In this document: positions 7,137 through 15,251 of the stretch, piece by piece | Position numbering within the stretch: the first letter of the stretch is position 1 | How the letters are laid out: every line of letters begins with the position of its first letter | DNA from: DRKI01 sp011051875 | GTDB taxonomy: Bacteria > Desulfobacterota > Desulfobulbia > Desulfobulbales > Desulfobulbaceae | Assembly: GCA_026990385.1 (NCBI GenBank) | Contig: JALXDL010000024.1 | Coordinates: forward strand, 1 to 64,000 | DNA: 64,000 nt | Reading direction: 5' to 3' | The notes under the pieces: model-generated | The model's input: the letters and a program-made list of their open reading frames with translations, nothing else | What the model was told of the DNA's origin: nothing | Databases searched by the model: none | Position numbers and translations under genes: made by a program

Positions 7137-8365
7137 AAGGGTTCACCACCCGGGCCATCCATGGAGGCATGCCCGGTCCGGAGGCGCACGGCGCCCTGCG
7201 CACGCCGGTCTACGACACGGTGGCCTATGAGCACGAAGACGCCCGTTCGCTCCAGCTCGCCTTCGAGGGGAGAAAGCCGGCGCACGTCTACTCGCGCATC
7301 ACCAACCCAACAGTACAGGACCTGGAGCAGAAGCTGCGCCTCCTCTCCGGCGGCATGGCGGTGCTGGCCGTCTCTTCCGGCATGGCCGCCATCAGCAACA
7401 CCGTGCTCGCCCTGGCCGAGGCAGGCGCCAATATCGTCACCAGCCGTCACCTGTTCGGCAACACGATCTCGCTCTTTGAAAAAACGCTGGCCCCATGGGG
7501 ACTGGAGGTGCGCTACGTGGACATGACCGACCCGGACGCGGTGGAACAGGCCATTGACGCCAACACCCGGGCCCTCTACCTGGAGAGTATCACCAATCCC
7601 CAGCTCGAGGTTGCCGACTGCGCCCTGGTGGCCGAGATCGGCACCGGGCGGAACGTACCGCTCGTCGTGGACAACACCCTGATGACGCCTTACCTGTTCG
7701 CCACCGCCGGGGCCGGGGTCGCGGTGGAGCTGCTCTCTTCCACCAAGTACATCTCCGGCGGTGCCACGTCGCTGGGCGGAATCATCATCGACAACGGCAC
7801 CTTTGACTGGCATCACGCACCCCGCCTGGCGGAGGGGGCACGCCGGACCGGCCCCATGGCCTTTATCGGCGGTCTTCGGCAGGAGGTCTATCGCGACACC
7901 GGCGCCTGCCTGGCGCCCCACAACGCCTACCTGCAGAGCCTGGGCCTGGAGACCATGGGCCTGCGCATCGACCGGAGCTGCGCCAATGCCATGCGCATTG
8001 CCCGCTACCTGGCCGAACACCCGGCGGTCAGATCGGTCCATTACCCGGGTCTCCCGGACTCGCCCTTTCATGACACGGCCCGGCGTCAGTTCGGCGGCCG
8101 GTTCGGCGGCATCCTGACCTTTGACCTGGAGGACAGATCATCCTGCTTCAGCCTCATGGACCGGCTGCGGGTCATCCGGCGGGCCACCAACATCAATGAT
8201 AACAAGACGCTGATCCTGCACCCCCACTCCACAATTTTCGCGGAATACACGGACGGAGAAAAAAAGGCCATGGACATCCGGCCGACCATGCTCCGCCTCT
8301 CGGCAGGCATCGAAGACCATGACGACATCCTGGAAGATCTCGAGGAGGCATTGAAAACAGCATGA
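7133..8365 (+). CDS. metY: O-acetylhomoserine sulfhydrylase-like PLP enzyme (MetY)
   Basis: A 410-aa Cys/Met-metabolism PLP-dependent enzyme of usual length. Landmarks are FTTRAIHGG, VYSRITNPT, SSGMAAI, VDNTLMTPY, the PLP lysine in LLSSTKYISGG, and the C-terminal LRLSAGIED. In the HcyS pathway the enzyme takes sulfur from the protein thiocarboxylate onto an activated homoserine ester, giving homocysteine in the cytosol. The neighbouring carrier, E1-like enzyme and JAMM peptidase favour thiocarboxylate rather than free sulfide as donor here. Start and stop overlap both neighbours by 4 bases (ATGA), so it is translated as part of one operon. Confidence 0.9.
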   Translation: MKGFTTRAIHGGMPGPEAHGALRTPVYDTVAYEHEDARSLQLAFEGRKPAHVYSRITNPTVQDLEQKLRLLSGGMAVLAVSSGMAAISNTVLALAEAGANIVTSRHLFGNTISLFEKTLAPWGLEVRYVDMTDPDAVEQAIDANTRALYLESITNPQLEVADCALVAEIGTGRNVPLVVDNTLMTPYLFATAGAGVAVELLSSTKYISGGATSLGGIIIDNGTFDWHHAPRLAEGARRTGPMAFIGGLRQEVYRDTGACLAPHNAYLQSLGLETMGLRIDRSCANAMRIARYLAEHPAVRSVHYPGLPDSPFHDTARRQFGGRFGGILTFDLEDRSSCFSLMDRLRVIRRATNINDNKTLILHPHSTIFAEYTDGEKKAMDIRPTMLRLSAGIEDHDDILEDLEEALKTA

Positions 8366-9168
8366 AGACATTCAGCCAGCAGCAACTGGAACGATACAGC
8401 CGCCACATCCTGCTCCAGGATGTCGGCGTCGAGGGCCAGGTCCGCCTGGCCGAGGCACGGGTCCTCATCGTCGGCGCCGGCGGCCTGGGTGCGCCGGCAG
8501 CCCTCTACCTGGCTGCGGCCGGTGTGGGTACGGTGGGCATCATCGACAACGACCACGTGGATATCTCCAACCTGCAGCGCCAGGTCATCCATTTCACCAG
8601 GGATATCGGGGTGGCCAAGGTCGACTCGGCGGCAGAGAAGATGCAGGCCATTAATCCCGGGATCACGGTCAGGACCTACCGCAAGTTCCTGGCCGCAGCC
8701 AATATCAGGGAGATCATCCGGGACTACGACTTTGTCATCGACGGCGCAGACAACTTTCCCACCAAGTTCCTGGTCAACGACGCCTGCGTCATGGAAGGTA
8801 TCCCCTTTTCCCATGGCGGCATACTGCGCTTTGACGGCCAGACCATGACCGTGCTGCCGGGCAGGTCCGCCTGCTACCGCTGCACCTTCAGGACCCCGCC
8901 GCCACCGGACGCGGTACCGACCTGTTCCCAGGCCGGGGTGCTCGGGGCCATTGCCGGCATGCTGGGCACGATCCAGGCCGCCGAGGCCCTGAAGTTCATC
9001 ACCGGTGCCGGCGAGCTGCTCACCGACGCCCTGCTCACCTTTGACGCCAAGACCATGCACTTCCGCAGGGTCGAGCTCAGGAGGCAGGTGGACTGCCCGG
9101 TCTGCGGCAGAAAACCGACCATCACCGAGCTGGAAGACCTGGAACAGGCGGCCTGTTCCCTGGCCTGA
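8362..9168 (+). CDS. hcyF: E1-like adenylyltransferase (ThiF/MoeB/HcyF family)
   Basis: A 268-aa protein with the ThiF/MoeB fold. It opens with the SRHILLQDVGVEGQ motif, then the nucleotide loop GAGGLGAPAALYLAAAGVG, the acidic DNDHVDISNLQRQV, a zinc site formed by CYRC and CPVC, and PTCSQAGVLG. It adenylates the C-terminal glycine of the sulfur carrier so that sulfur can be loaded. Position directly after metY with an ATGA overlap, and next to the JAMM peptidase, points to HcyF rather than the molybdopterin MoeB, though MoeB/ThiF activity cannot be excluded from sequence. Confidence 0.85.
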   Translation: MKTFSQQQLERYSRHILLQDVGVEGQVRLAEARVLIVGAGGLGAPAALYLAAAGVGTVGIIDNDHVDISNLQRQVIHFTRDIGVAKVDSAAEKMQAINPGITVRTYRKFLAAANIREIIRDYDFVIDGADNFPTKFLVNDACVMEGIPFSHGGILRFDGQTMTVLPGRSACYRCTFRTPPPPDAVPTCSQAGVLGAIAGMLGTIQAAEALKFITGAGELLTDALLTFDAKTMHFRRVELRRQVDCPVCGRKPTITELEDLEQAACSLA

Positions 9169-9202
9169 ACACATGATTGGAAAAAGACTGCCAGCGACAG
9201 AG

Positions 9203-9628
9203 ATGAAGATAGAGAGCAGGGTCATCAAGGCCATGATCGAGCATGCCCGGCGTGAACTTCCGCATGAGGCGTGCGGTTACCTGGCTGCGGAAGGCGGGAC
9301 AGTGGTCCGTCATTATGAGCTGACCAACACCGACCGGGCCGCGGATCACTTCAGCATGGACCCCGGCGAGCAGTTTGCCGCCATCGGCGACATGCGCAGC
9401 CGCAACCTGCGACCGGTGGCGGTCTACCACAGCCACCCGGCGACACCGGCCCGGCCGTCGACGGAAGACATCAGGCTGGCCTTTGACCCGGACATCAGCT
9501 ACGTGATCGTCTCCATGGCCGGTCCGGATCCGGTAACCCGGTCCTTCCGGATCCGTAAGGGCCGGGTGTACCCGGAAGAAATTGAAATCATACAGGGAGC
9601 GGAATATGACAGCGGAAACAACGATTGA
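9203..9628 (+). CDS. hcyD: JAMM/Mpr1-Pad1 metallopeptidase (HcyD/Mec-type)
   Basis: About 141 aa. Contains ELPHEACGYL (catalytic glutamate region) and YHSHPATPARPSTED, an exact HxHx7SxxD zinc motif. In this family such peptidases trim residues from the C-terminus of ThiS-like carriers to expose Gly-Gly. The substrate here is presumably the AAR tail of the hcyS product. The start was taken at MKIESRV, where family similarity begins. ATG 9173 in the same frame is possible and would add ten residues. The end overlaps tusA by 23 bases. Confidence 0.85.
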   Translation: MKIESRVIKAMIEHARRELPHEACGYLAAEGGTVVRHYELTNTDRAADHFSMDPGEQFAAIGDMRSRNLRPVAVYHSHPATPARPSTEDIRLAFDPDISYVIVSMAGPDPVTRSFRIRKGRVYPEEIEIIQGAEYDSGNND

Positions 9629-9857
9629 CGCAAGAAAAAACTGCCGCGGCGTGGGCTGCCCCATGAACCTGGTCTATGCCAAGGTGGAGCTGGCCGCGCT
9701 AACGCCGGGCCAGGTACTGGAGATCATCCTCGACGACGGGCCGCCGGTGCACAACGTGCCGGCCTCGGCGGAAAAGGAGGGCCACACCATTCTCGGGCGC
9801 AGGCGACTCGAGGACGGAGCCTGGTCGGTCCTGATCAGGAAATCGGAGAACGGTTGA
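9606..9857 (+). CDS. TusA/SirA-like sulfurtransferase
   Basis: An 83-aa two-layer alpha/beta protein. The signature is near residue 9-16, NCRGVGCPMNLV, matching the CPxP-type active site (here CPMN, lacking the second proline). It ends with a typical GRRRLEDGAWSVLIRKSE strand. TusA-like proteins relay persulfide sulfur. As the last gene of the operon it could deliver sulfur to the carrier. It begins inside hcyD, 23 bases before the hcyD stop. The alternative is a general sulfur-trafficking YeeD/TusA homologue. Confidence 0.8.
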   Translation: MTAETTIDARKNCRGVGCPMNLVYAKVELAALTPGQVLEIILDDGPPVHNVPASAEKEGHTILGRRRLEDGAWSVLIRKSENG

Positions 9858-9878
9858 CAGGAAGTCCGCCCCCCGGCA

Positions 9879-10718
9879 TCACGGCCGTGGCTGTCCCTCC
9901 TGCCCACCTGTCCCGCCGGCCTCCACTGACATGAAGTTGAGGGTGGTGTGGACGGTGAACAGGGGAAAGAGCAGGGCCATGAAAAAGATATTGACCAGCG
10001 GGATCATGCTGACCAGTGCCGGCAGGAAGCCCAGGCGGAAGGACCTGTTGCGGTGGCGGATGACCCACCTGATCTTGCGGCCCAGGCTCCAGCGGAGACT
10101 CGAGGCAGGGTAGTCGACAAACATCAGGGCCGAGTAGAAGGTATAGATCAGAAAGACGACGCCCTGGCCGATGACCGGGATAAAGTTGGCAAACAGGGCC
10201 ACCACGGTGACCAGGATACCGACGATACCGATCTTGATGCCTTCGACCAGGTCCGTGATCACCCCTGCGAGGGTGAAACCGCCCTCGGCCGGAAAGGCAC
10301 CGCCCAGGTAGATCTTTTCCGTGGCATTGCTCAAAAGAACATAGCCCGGCGTGGTCAGGCAGTAAGCGAGCAGGAAGGCAAGATAAAAGGCCACCACCCG
10401 GGTCACGAGGACAAAAACAAACTTGAGCGCCAGCCAGCCCCAGGTCTGCAGCCAGCCCCAGATCCCCTCCCCGACCGGCGGCTGCTGGAAGAAGTGGCCG
10501 GTGAGGGAGTTGATGAAATCAATGGCCCCCAGGTAGCCGAGCCAGGTCAGCAACCCCGTGAGCAGCACCAGCAACAGGGCCAGGGCCAGGAGCTTCAGGT
10601 GCCGGACCAGAAAGCCGAGGGAAGAGAAAAGCGGGACCCAGGTCCCGTGAAGACGATGCGCCGAAGTGGTTGTATGCTCTCTGTTCATCGTTCTCATGTC
10701 GTGTTGTTCAGGTATCAT
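9879..10718 (-). CDS. cysZ: CysZ/EI24-family membrane protein
   Basis: A 279-aa integral inner-membrane protein. It has an N-terminal cytosolic segment, then four or more long hydrophobic segments (LLALALLLVLLTGLLTWLGY; LKFVFVLVTRVVAFYLAFLL; IGIVGILVTVVALFANFIPV; VNIFFMALLFPLFTV) and the family-typical GFLPALVSMIPLVN near the end. EI24/CysZ proteins import sulfate for assimilation in enterobacteria. Here it sits convergent to the sulfur-carrier operon, which fits a sulfur role, but other EI24 members have unknown substrates. The start was taken as the first Met; its ribosome site is weak. Confidence 0.78.
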   Translation of the reverse strand: MIPEQHDMRTMNREHTTTSAHRLHGTWVPLFSSLGFLVRHLKLLALALLLVLLTGLLTWLGYLGAIDFINSLTGHFFQQPPVGEGIWGWLQTWGWLALKFVFVLVTRVVAFYLAFLLAYCLTTPGYVLLSNATEKIYLGGAFPAEGGFTLAGVITDLVEGIKIGIVGILVTVVALFANFIPVIGQGVVFLIYTFYSALMFVDYPASSLRWSLGRKIRWVIRHRNRSFRLGFLPALVSMIPLVNIFFMALLFPLFTVHTTLNFMSVEAGGTGGQEGQPRP

Positions 10719-10989
10719 GGTCAGCCCGCCCGTCCCAAGATATACCCCAGATCGTTTTCCATTTTCACCTGAATTCTCCGGTTCCGCACCTTCCCTGCTC
10801 CGACAGCCGCAACGCCCCCCTGGTCAGCCAGGCTGCCGGCTGTGCCTGCGCGCCCCATAAGCGGTCAGTGAAAAGCATCCCCGGCGGTCAGTTACGGCTG
10901 TCCAGCGGACAACACGCGCTTGACACCACCACCGTGTACCATTAGATTGAACAACTACAGGGCAACAGTTCCGGCCCACCGTAGCCGCC

Positions 10990-11054
10990 CCCTGCAACCG
11001 CTTCCAAGTCTCCTGTACTGATCCGGGGTAATTGGATATCCCGTGATCGGTTAC
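10990..11054 (+). repeat. Dispersed repeat tail, copy G
   Basis: CCCTGCAACCGCTT, TGATCCGGGGTAATTGGATA and CCCGTGATCGGTTAC in the same order as copy F at 4951-5013. It sits in the 365-bp gap between cysZ and nadA and ends about 30 bp before the nadA start. The rest of the gap shows nothing else I can support. Confidence 0.6.
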
Positions 11055-11083
11055 ATATTTTTTCATCTGACCGGGAAACCGCC

Positions 11084-12260
11084 ATGGATACAACAATCAC
11101 CAGGGAAGAGCTGAACCTGGCCCCGACCATTGCCGATGACCTCATCGAGCAGGCCCGGGCCGTGGCCGAACACCAGGCCGCCGAGTATGCGCCGGGCGAG
11201 AAGGAGGCCCTGATCGAGCGGATCAAAAAGCTGCTCAAAGAGCAGAACGCTGTCCTGGTGGCCCACTACTACACCTCCGACGACCTGCAGCAGCTTGCCG
11301 ACGAGACCGGCGGTCATGTGGCCGATTCCCTGGAGATGGCCCGCTTCGGCTCCGAGCATCCCGCCACCACCCTGGTGGTGGCCGGGGTCCGTTTCATGGG
11401 CGAGACGGCCAAGATCCTCAACCCGGAAAAACGGGTTCTCATGCCTGACCCCGAGGCCACCTGCTCCCTGGACCTCGACTGCCCGCCCGGGCTGTTCTCC
11501 CGGTTCTGCGACAGCCATCCCGACCATACCGTGGTGGTCTATGCCAATACCTGCGCCGAGGTCAAGGCCCGGGCCGACTGGGTGGTCACCTCGGGCATCG
11601 CCCTGCCCATTGTCCGCCACCTGGCCGGGCAGAACAAAAAAATTCTCTGGGCCCCGGACAAGTACCTGGGCTCCTATGTCCGCAGCCGGACCGGCTGCGA
11701 GATGCTCCTCTGGCCCGGCAGTTGCGTGGTGCACGAGAAGTTCAAGGCCGACGGAATCCGGCAGATGAAGGCCCGGTATCCGGATGCCGCCGTGCTGGTG
11801 CACCCGGAATCACCGGAAGACGTCATTGCCCTGGCCGACGCTGTCGGCTCCACCACCGCCCTGCTCTGCGGCCGGGAGCTGGAGCCGGGGCGCCGGTGGC
11901 TGCCCGGTGCCCTGGCCATCCTTCTCATGGTCGGCATTGGTTTTTCCCGGNNNNNNNNNNGAGGCCCGCCGGTTCATCGTCGCCACCGAGCCCGGTATCT
12001 TCTACAAGATGAAAGAGGCGGCCCCGGACAAGATCTTCCTCGAGGCGCCCAACGCCGGCGTGGGCGCCACCTGCGAATCGTGCGCCCGCTGCCCCTGGAT
12101 GGCCATGAACGGCCTGCGCAACCTGGCCGCCACTCTGGAGAGTGGCCGCAACGAGATCCTGGTCGACGAGGATATCCGCCGCAGGGCCGTGATCTCCATC
12201 CGCAGGATGCTCGACTTTGCCAGGGAACACGCCATCTCCACCAAACAGGGCAATGCCTGA
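11084..12260 (+). CDS. nadA: Quinolinate synthase NadA (interrupted by assembly gap)
   Basis: Condenses iminoaspartate with dihydroxyacetone phosphate to quinolinate in NAD synthesis, using a [4Fe-4S] cluster. Visible motifs are LVAHYYTSDDLQQLADETGG, GVRFMGETAKIL, VYANTCAEVKA and, after the gap, ATCESCARCPWMAMNGL. Cluster cysteines are in NTC and CESC. Residues up to about VGSTTA (11856) and from EARRFIVATEPG (11962) are genuine. Between them 94 bases are an inverted copy of the PAP2-domain region, followed by ten Ns. The reading frame changes across the gap, so the true middle (roughly 30 residues) is missing from this assembly. The gene itself is probably intact. Confidence 0.9.
11857..11950 (+). 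repeat. 94-bp inverted copy of the DedA-PAP2 gene inside nadA (probable misassembly)
   Basis: These bases are the exact reverse complement of 13083-13176, coding LLCGRELEPGRRWLPGALAI of the PAP2 domain. They abut the run of Ns. A 94-bp perfect inverted copy ending exactly at a scaffold gap is best explained as a false contig end or overlap. Confidence 0.9.
11951..11960. other. Assembly gap (10 Ns)
   Basis: Ten Ns, a placeholder of unknown true length, inside nadA. Confidence 0.99.
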
Positions 12261-14309
12261 GCGCAACAGCGCTGCCCCACTGCGGCCGGCCTGCGATGTC
12301 GGCCCCTGCGTCCCGGTCATCTCCCTCCCATCTCCCGGCTGCCAGAGCAGCAGCAGCTCCCGGCCATCGGACCGGCGCACCCTCTGTCTGCCCACTGTGG
12401 CCGGGATCTCCAGCCCTGCCGCCTGCACCACGGTCCCGGTCCGCGGCAGCCTGATCAGGCCCAGGTAGGACCGGATCTCCATCCTGGTTACCGTGCCGAG
12501 GTAGAGCCTGCAGGAGTCGAGCTCCACCCCGGCCGGCCACAATCGCAGGGCGAGGAACGACGACCTGCTGCCAGCCAGCGGCCGGACCATGAGCAGCACC
12601 TCGTGGTGACCGGCATGAACCTGGGGCAGCACCGGCAGGCCCAGCGGATCGGGGTCCGCAGCGAGCCAACGCAGGCAGGAGGCCGCGGTGAGCGGCACCG
12701 GCCGGCGCCAGCCGATGCCGGCCAGTTCCTGTTTCAGCCAGGAGGGACGGCCCGCATACTGCAGGTTGAAAAACTGCTCCTGTTCCCCTTCCAGGTCCTG
12801 GCGCGCGGACGGCATCTCCCGCCATTCCCCCCGGAGCCAGCCGGAAAACTCCATCCTTACCGAACTCTCCCGGACCTGGTACCGGGCCCTGTTCTCTGCA
12901 AAGCCGGCAGACCAGTGCAACAAGACCACCAGGATGAACCCCGCTGACACCAGCCGGCACAGGCCATGGTACCTGCAGACCGGCACCCGGTGAAAATAGC
13001 TCACCGCCATGAGGATCAGCCAGGCCGCGCCCAGGGCATAGCCGGCAGCGACATCGGAGAACCAGTGAGCGCCGAGATAGAGCCGGGAAAAACCAATGCC
13101 GACCATGAGAAGGATGGCCAGGGCACCGGGCAGCCACCGGCGCCCCGGCTCCAGCTCCCGGCCGCAGAGCAGGGCGAGAAAACCGTAGACCACCACGGCC
13201 ATGGTGGCATGGCTGCTGGGAAAGGCCCACTGCACCATCCCCTGGTACAGGTCCGAGGGCCGCGGAATCCGGGTCACGTTCTTGATGGTGTAGACCAGCA
13301 GGAATCCGCCGCCGGTGGTAATGCCGAGAAAACGGGCCGAATAGCCGGCGCGTTTCCACAGCAGCCAGCAGCAGGCAAGGACCACCATGGCAACGAGCAC
13401 GGCCGCATCACCGGTCATGGTCATGGCTGTCATCAGGGTATCGCCCCAGGGCGTGCGCAGACCCTGCAGCAGGTTGAAAAGGTAGTGATCCACGAGGACC
13501 AGGGGATCACCCTGGAGAACGTCCCTGGTGATCCGCAGAAAGACCCAGCCGCTGGCAAAGAAGAGCACGACAAAGAGAAGGAGGGGCCGGAGCAGGGAGA
13601 GCTCCCGGAACAAAAGCCCGCCCAGCCAGCGATGGAGAAGCGGTGAGTTGCGGACAGCGCGCAGCAGCCGCTCCTCCCAGACCGGGAAACGGACCAGGGC
13701 GTACCGGACAATCCTGCGGGCCATGGCAAAAACCAGCCAGCCGCCCAGGACCAGGCTGCCGATGAACAGGGCCAGGCGGCCCGCCACCTCGCCGGCCAGG
13801 CTCAGGGAGGCGCCGAAGGCCATGCCGGGCAACAGGTAGGCCGGGGCCCAGAGCAGGCCGGAGAGGACATTATAGAGCACAAACTGCAGGGGGCGCATGC
13901 CGAGCATGCCGGCAACCAAGGGGATAACGGGTCGGACCGGACCGACAAAACGGCCGATGAACACTGACTTGCCACCATGATGCCGGAAAAAGCGTTCGCC
14001 CTGGGCCAGCATGTGCGGGTGGTTGGCGAGCAGGCGGAAGGAGCGGATGTTTTCACGGTAGTGGTGGCCGAGCCAGAAGCTGCACCCGTCCGCCATTATG
14101 GCGCCGGCAGCGGCCCAGGCCATGGTCGGCCAGAACGGGAGGGCGCCGGCGGCGATCAGGGCACCGCTGGCGAGCATCAGGGCCGCGCCCGGCACCAGGA
14201 GGCCGATCACGGCCATGGACTCGGCAAAGGCGATGCAGAAGATCGCGATGCCCGCCAGGTGCGGGTGGGCACCAAGCCATGAAACCAGCTGGGCAAGCAG
14301 TTCTGTCAT
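11961..14309 (-). CDS. DedA - PAP2 - LssY-C fusion membrane protein (3' end unresolved)
   Basis: Residues 1-200 are a DedA/SNARE-associated domain (ESMAVIGLLVPG, GRFVGPVRPVIPLVAG). Residues about 240-430 are a PAP2 phosphatase with all three motifs: KNVTRIPRP (Kx6RP), PSSHATM, and SRLYLGAHWFSD (SRx5HxxxD). Residues about 480-660 resemble the LssY C-terminal domain. Such proteins act at the inner membrane on lipid (pyro)phosphates such as recycled undecaprenyl carriers. uppP lies just upstream on the same strand. No stop codon occurs before the gap, so the frame runs into the antisense of nadA. Residues beyond about 680 (below 12280) look like nadA antisense, and the natural stop may be hidden by a frame error or the gap. 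Confidence 0.8.
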
Positions 14310-14364
14310 GAATCCATAACTGTCTTCCGGTACGCCTGCCTAAGCTGAAGGGCGGCGTAGCCGG

Positions 14365-15174
14365 TCAGAGAAACAGGACCAGGAGTCCCAGCACCACGCA
14401 ATAGACAGCAAAGCCGTACAGCGAATGTCTGCTGAGATAGGCCAGAAGCCACCGGATTGCGATATAACCGGAGACCAGCGCGGCCAGGAAACCGGCCAGA
14501 AGTGGCTGCAGGAAATGATCTGTTGCCGGCAGCGCGGCCAGGTCACCCAGGGCCAGCACCCCGGCGCCGACCATCACCGGCACGGACATCAAAAACGAGA
14601 ACCGGGCCGCCGCGGACCGGTCCAGGTGCCGGGTCATGCCGCCGGCAATGGTGGACCCGGAGCGTGAGATTCCGGGCAGCAGGGCCAGGACCTGGGAGCA
14701 ACCGATCCAGAGGGCATCCCCCCAGGTCATCTCCTCCATGGACCGGTTGCGGTGACCCACCCTCTCCGCGATCACCAGCAGCAACGCCGTGCAAAGCAGG
14801 AAAAGGCCGGTGGCCCGGGGACTGGCAAAGGCCGACTCGACGAGGTCCTTTGCGGCAAGGCCCGCCACCACAGCGGGCAGGGTGGCCAGGACCAGGTACC
14901 AGCCCATGCGGGAGTCGGCATCGGCAAAGGGTTTGCCGCGCACCACGCCCCGGACGAAGGCCAGGCCGATGGTGACCAGGTCGGAGCGGAAATAGATAAA
15001 GACCGCAAACAGGGTTCCCCACTGCACCAGGACATCGAAGACAAAGGCCTGGGCGTGGGAGAACCGCCATCCCAGGAGATGGGGAACAAGAACCAGGTGC
15101 CCCGAGCTGGACACGGGGATGAACTCGGTCAGCCCCTGGACAATGCCAAGGACGATCGCCTGCAGGTAGGTCAT
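14365..15174 (-). CDS. uppP: Undecaprenyl-diphosphatase UppP/BacA
   Basis: A 269-aa polytopic membrane protein of usual length. The first conserved motif is GLTEFIPVSSSGHLVLVPHL and the second is PGISRSGSTIAGG. Together they form the phosphatase site that dephosphorylates undecaprenyl pyrophosphate, recycling the carrier for peptidoglycan and surface polysaccharides. It lies 55 bp upstream of the DedA-PAP2 gene on the same strand, so the two probably form an envelope lipid-phosphate unit. Confidence 0.95.
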   Translation of the reverse strand: MTYLQAIVLGIVQGLTEFIPVSSSGHLVLVPHLLGWRFSHAQAFVFDVLVQWGTLFAVFIYFRSDLVTIGLAFVRGVVRGKPFADADSRMGWYLVLATLPAVVAGLAAKDLVESAFASPRATGLFLLCTALLLVIAERVGHRNRSMEEMTWGDALWIGCSQVLALLPGISRSGSTIAGGMTRHLDRSAAARFSFLMSVPVMVGAGVLALGDLAALPATDHFLQPLLAGFLAALVSGYIAIRWLLAYLSRHSLYGFAVYCVVLGLLVLFL

Positions 15175-15251
15175 GACACGTCTTCCTTATCAGAGAATTG
15201 CTGCAAGAGGCGGGGTACCTGTGACAGCTTCCATCCTGCCTGTTGCGTCCA

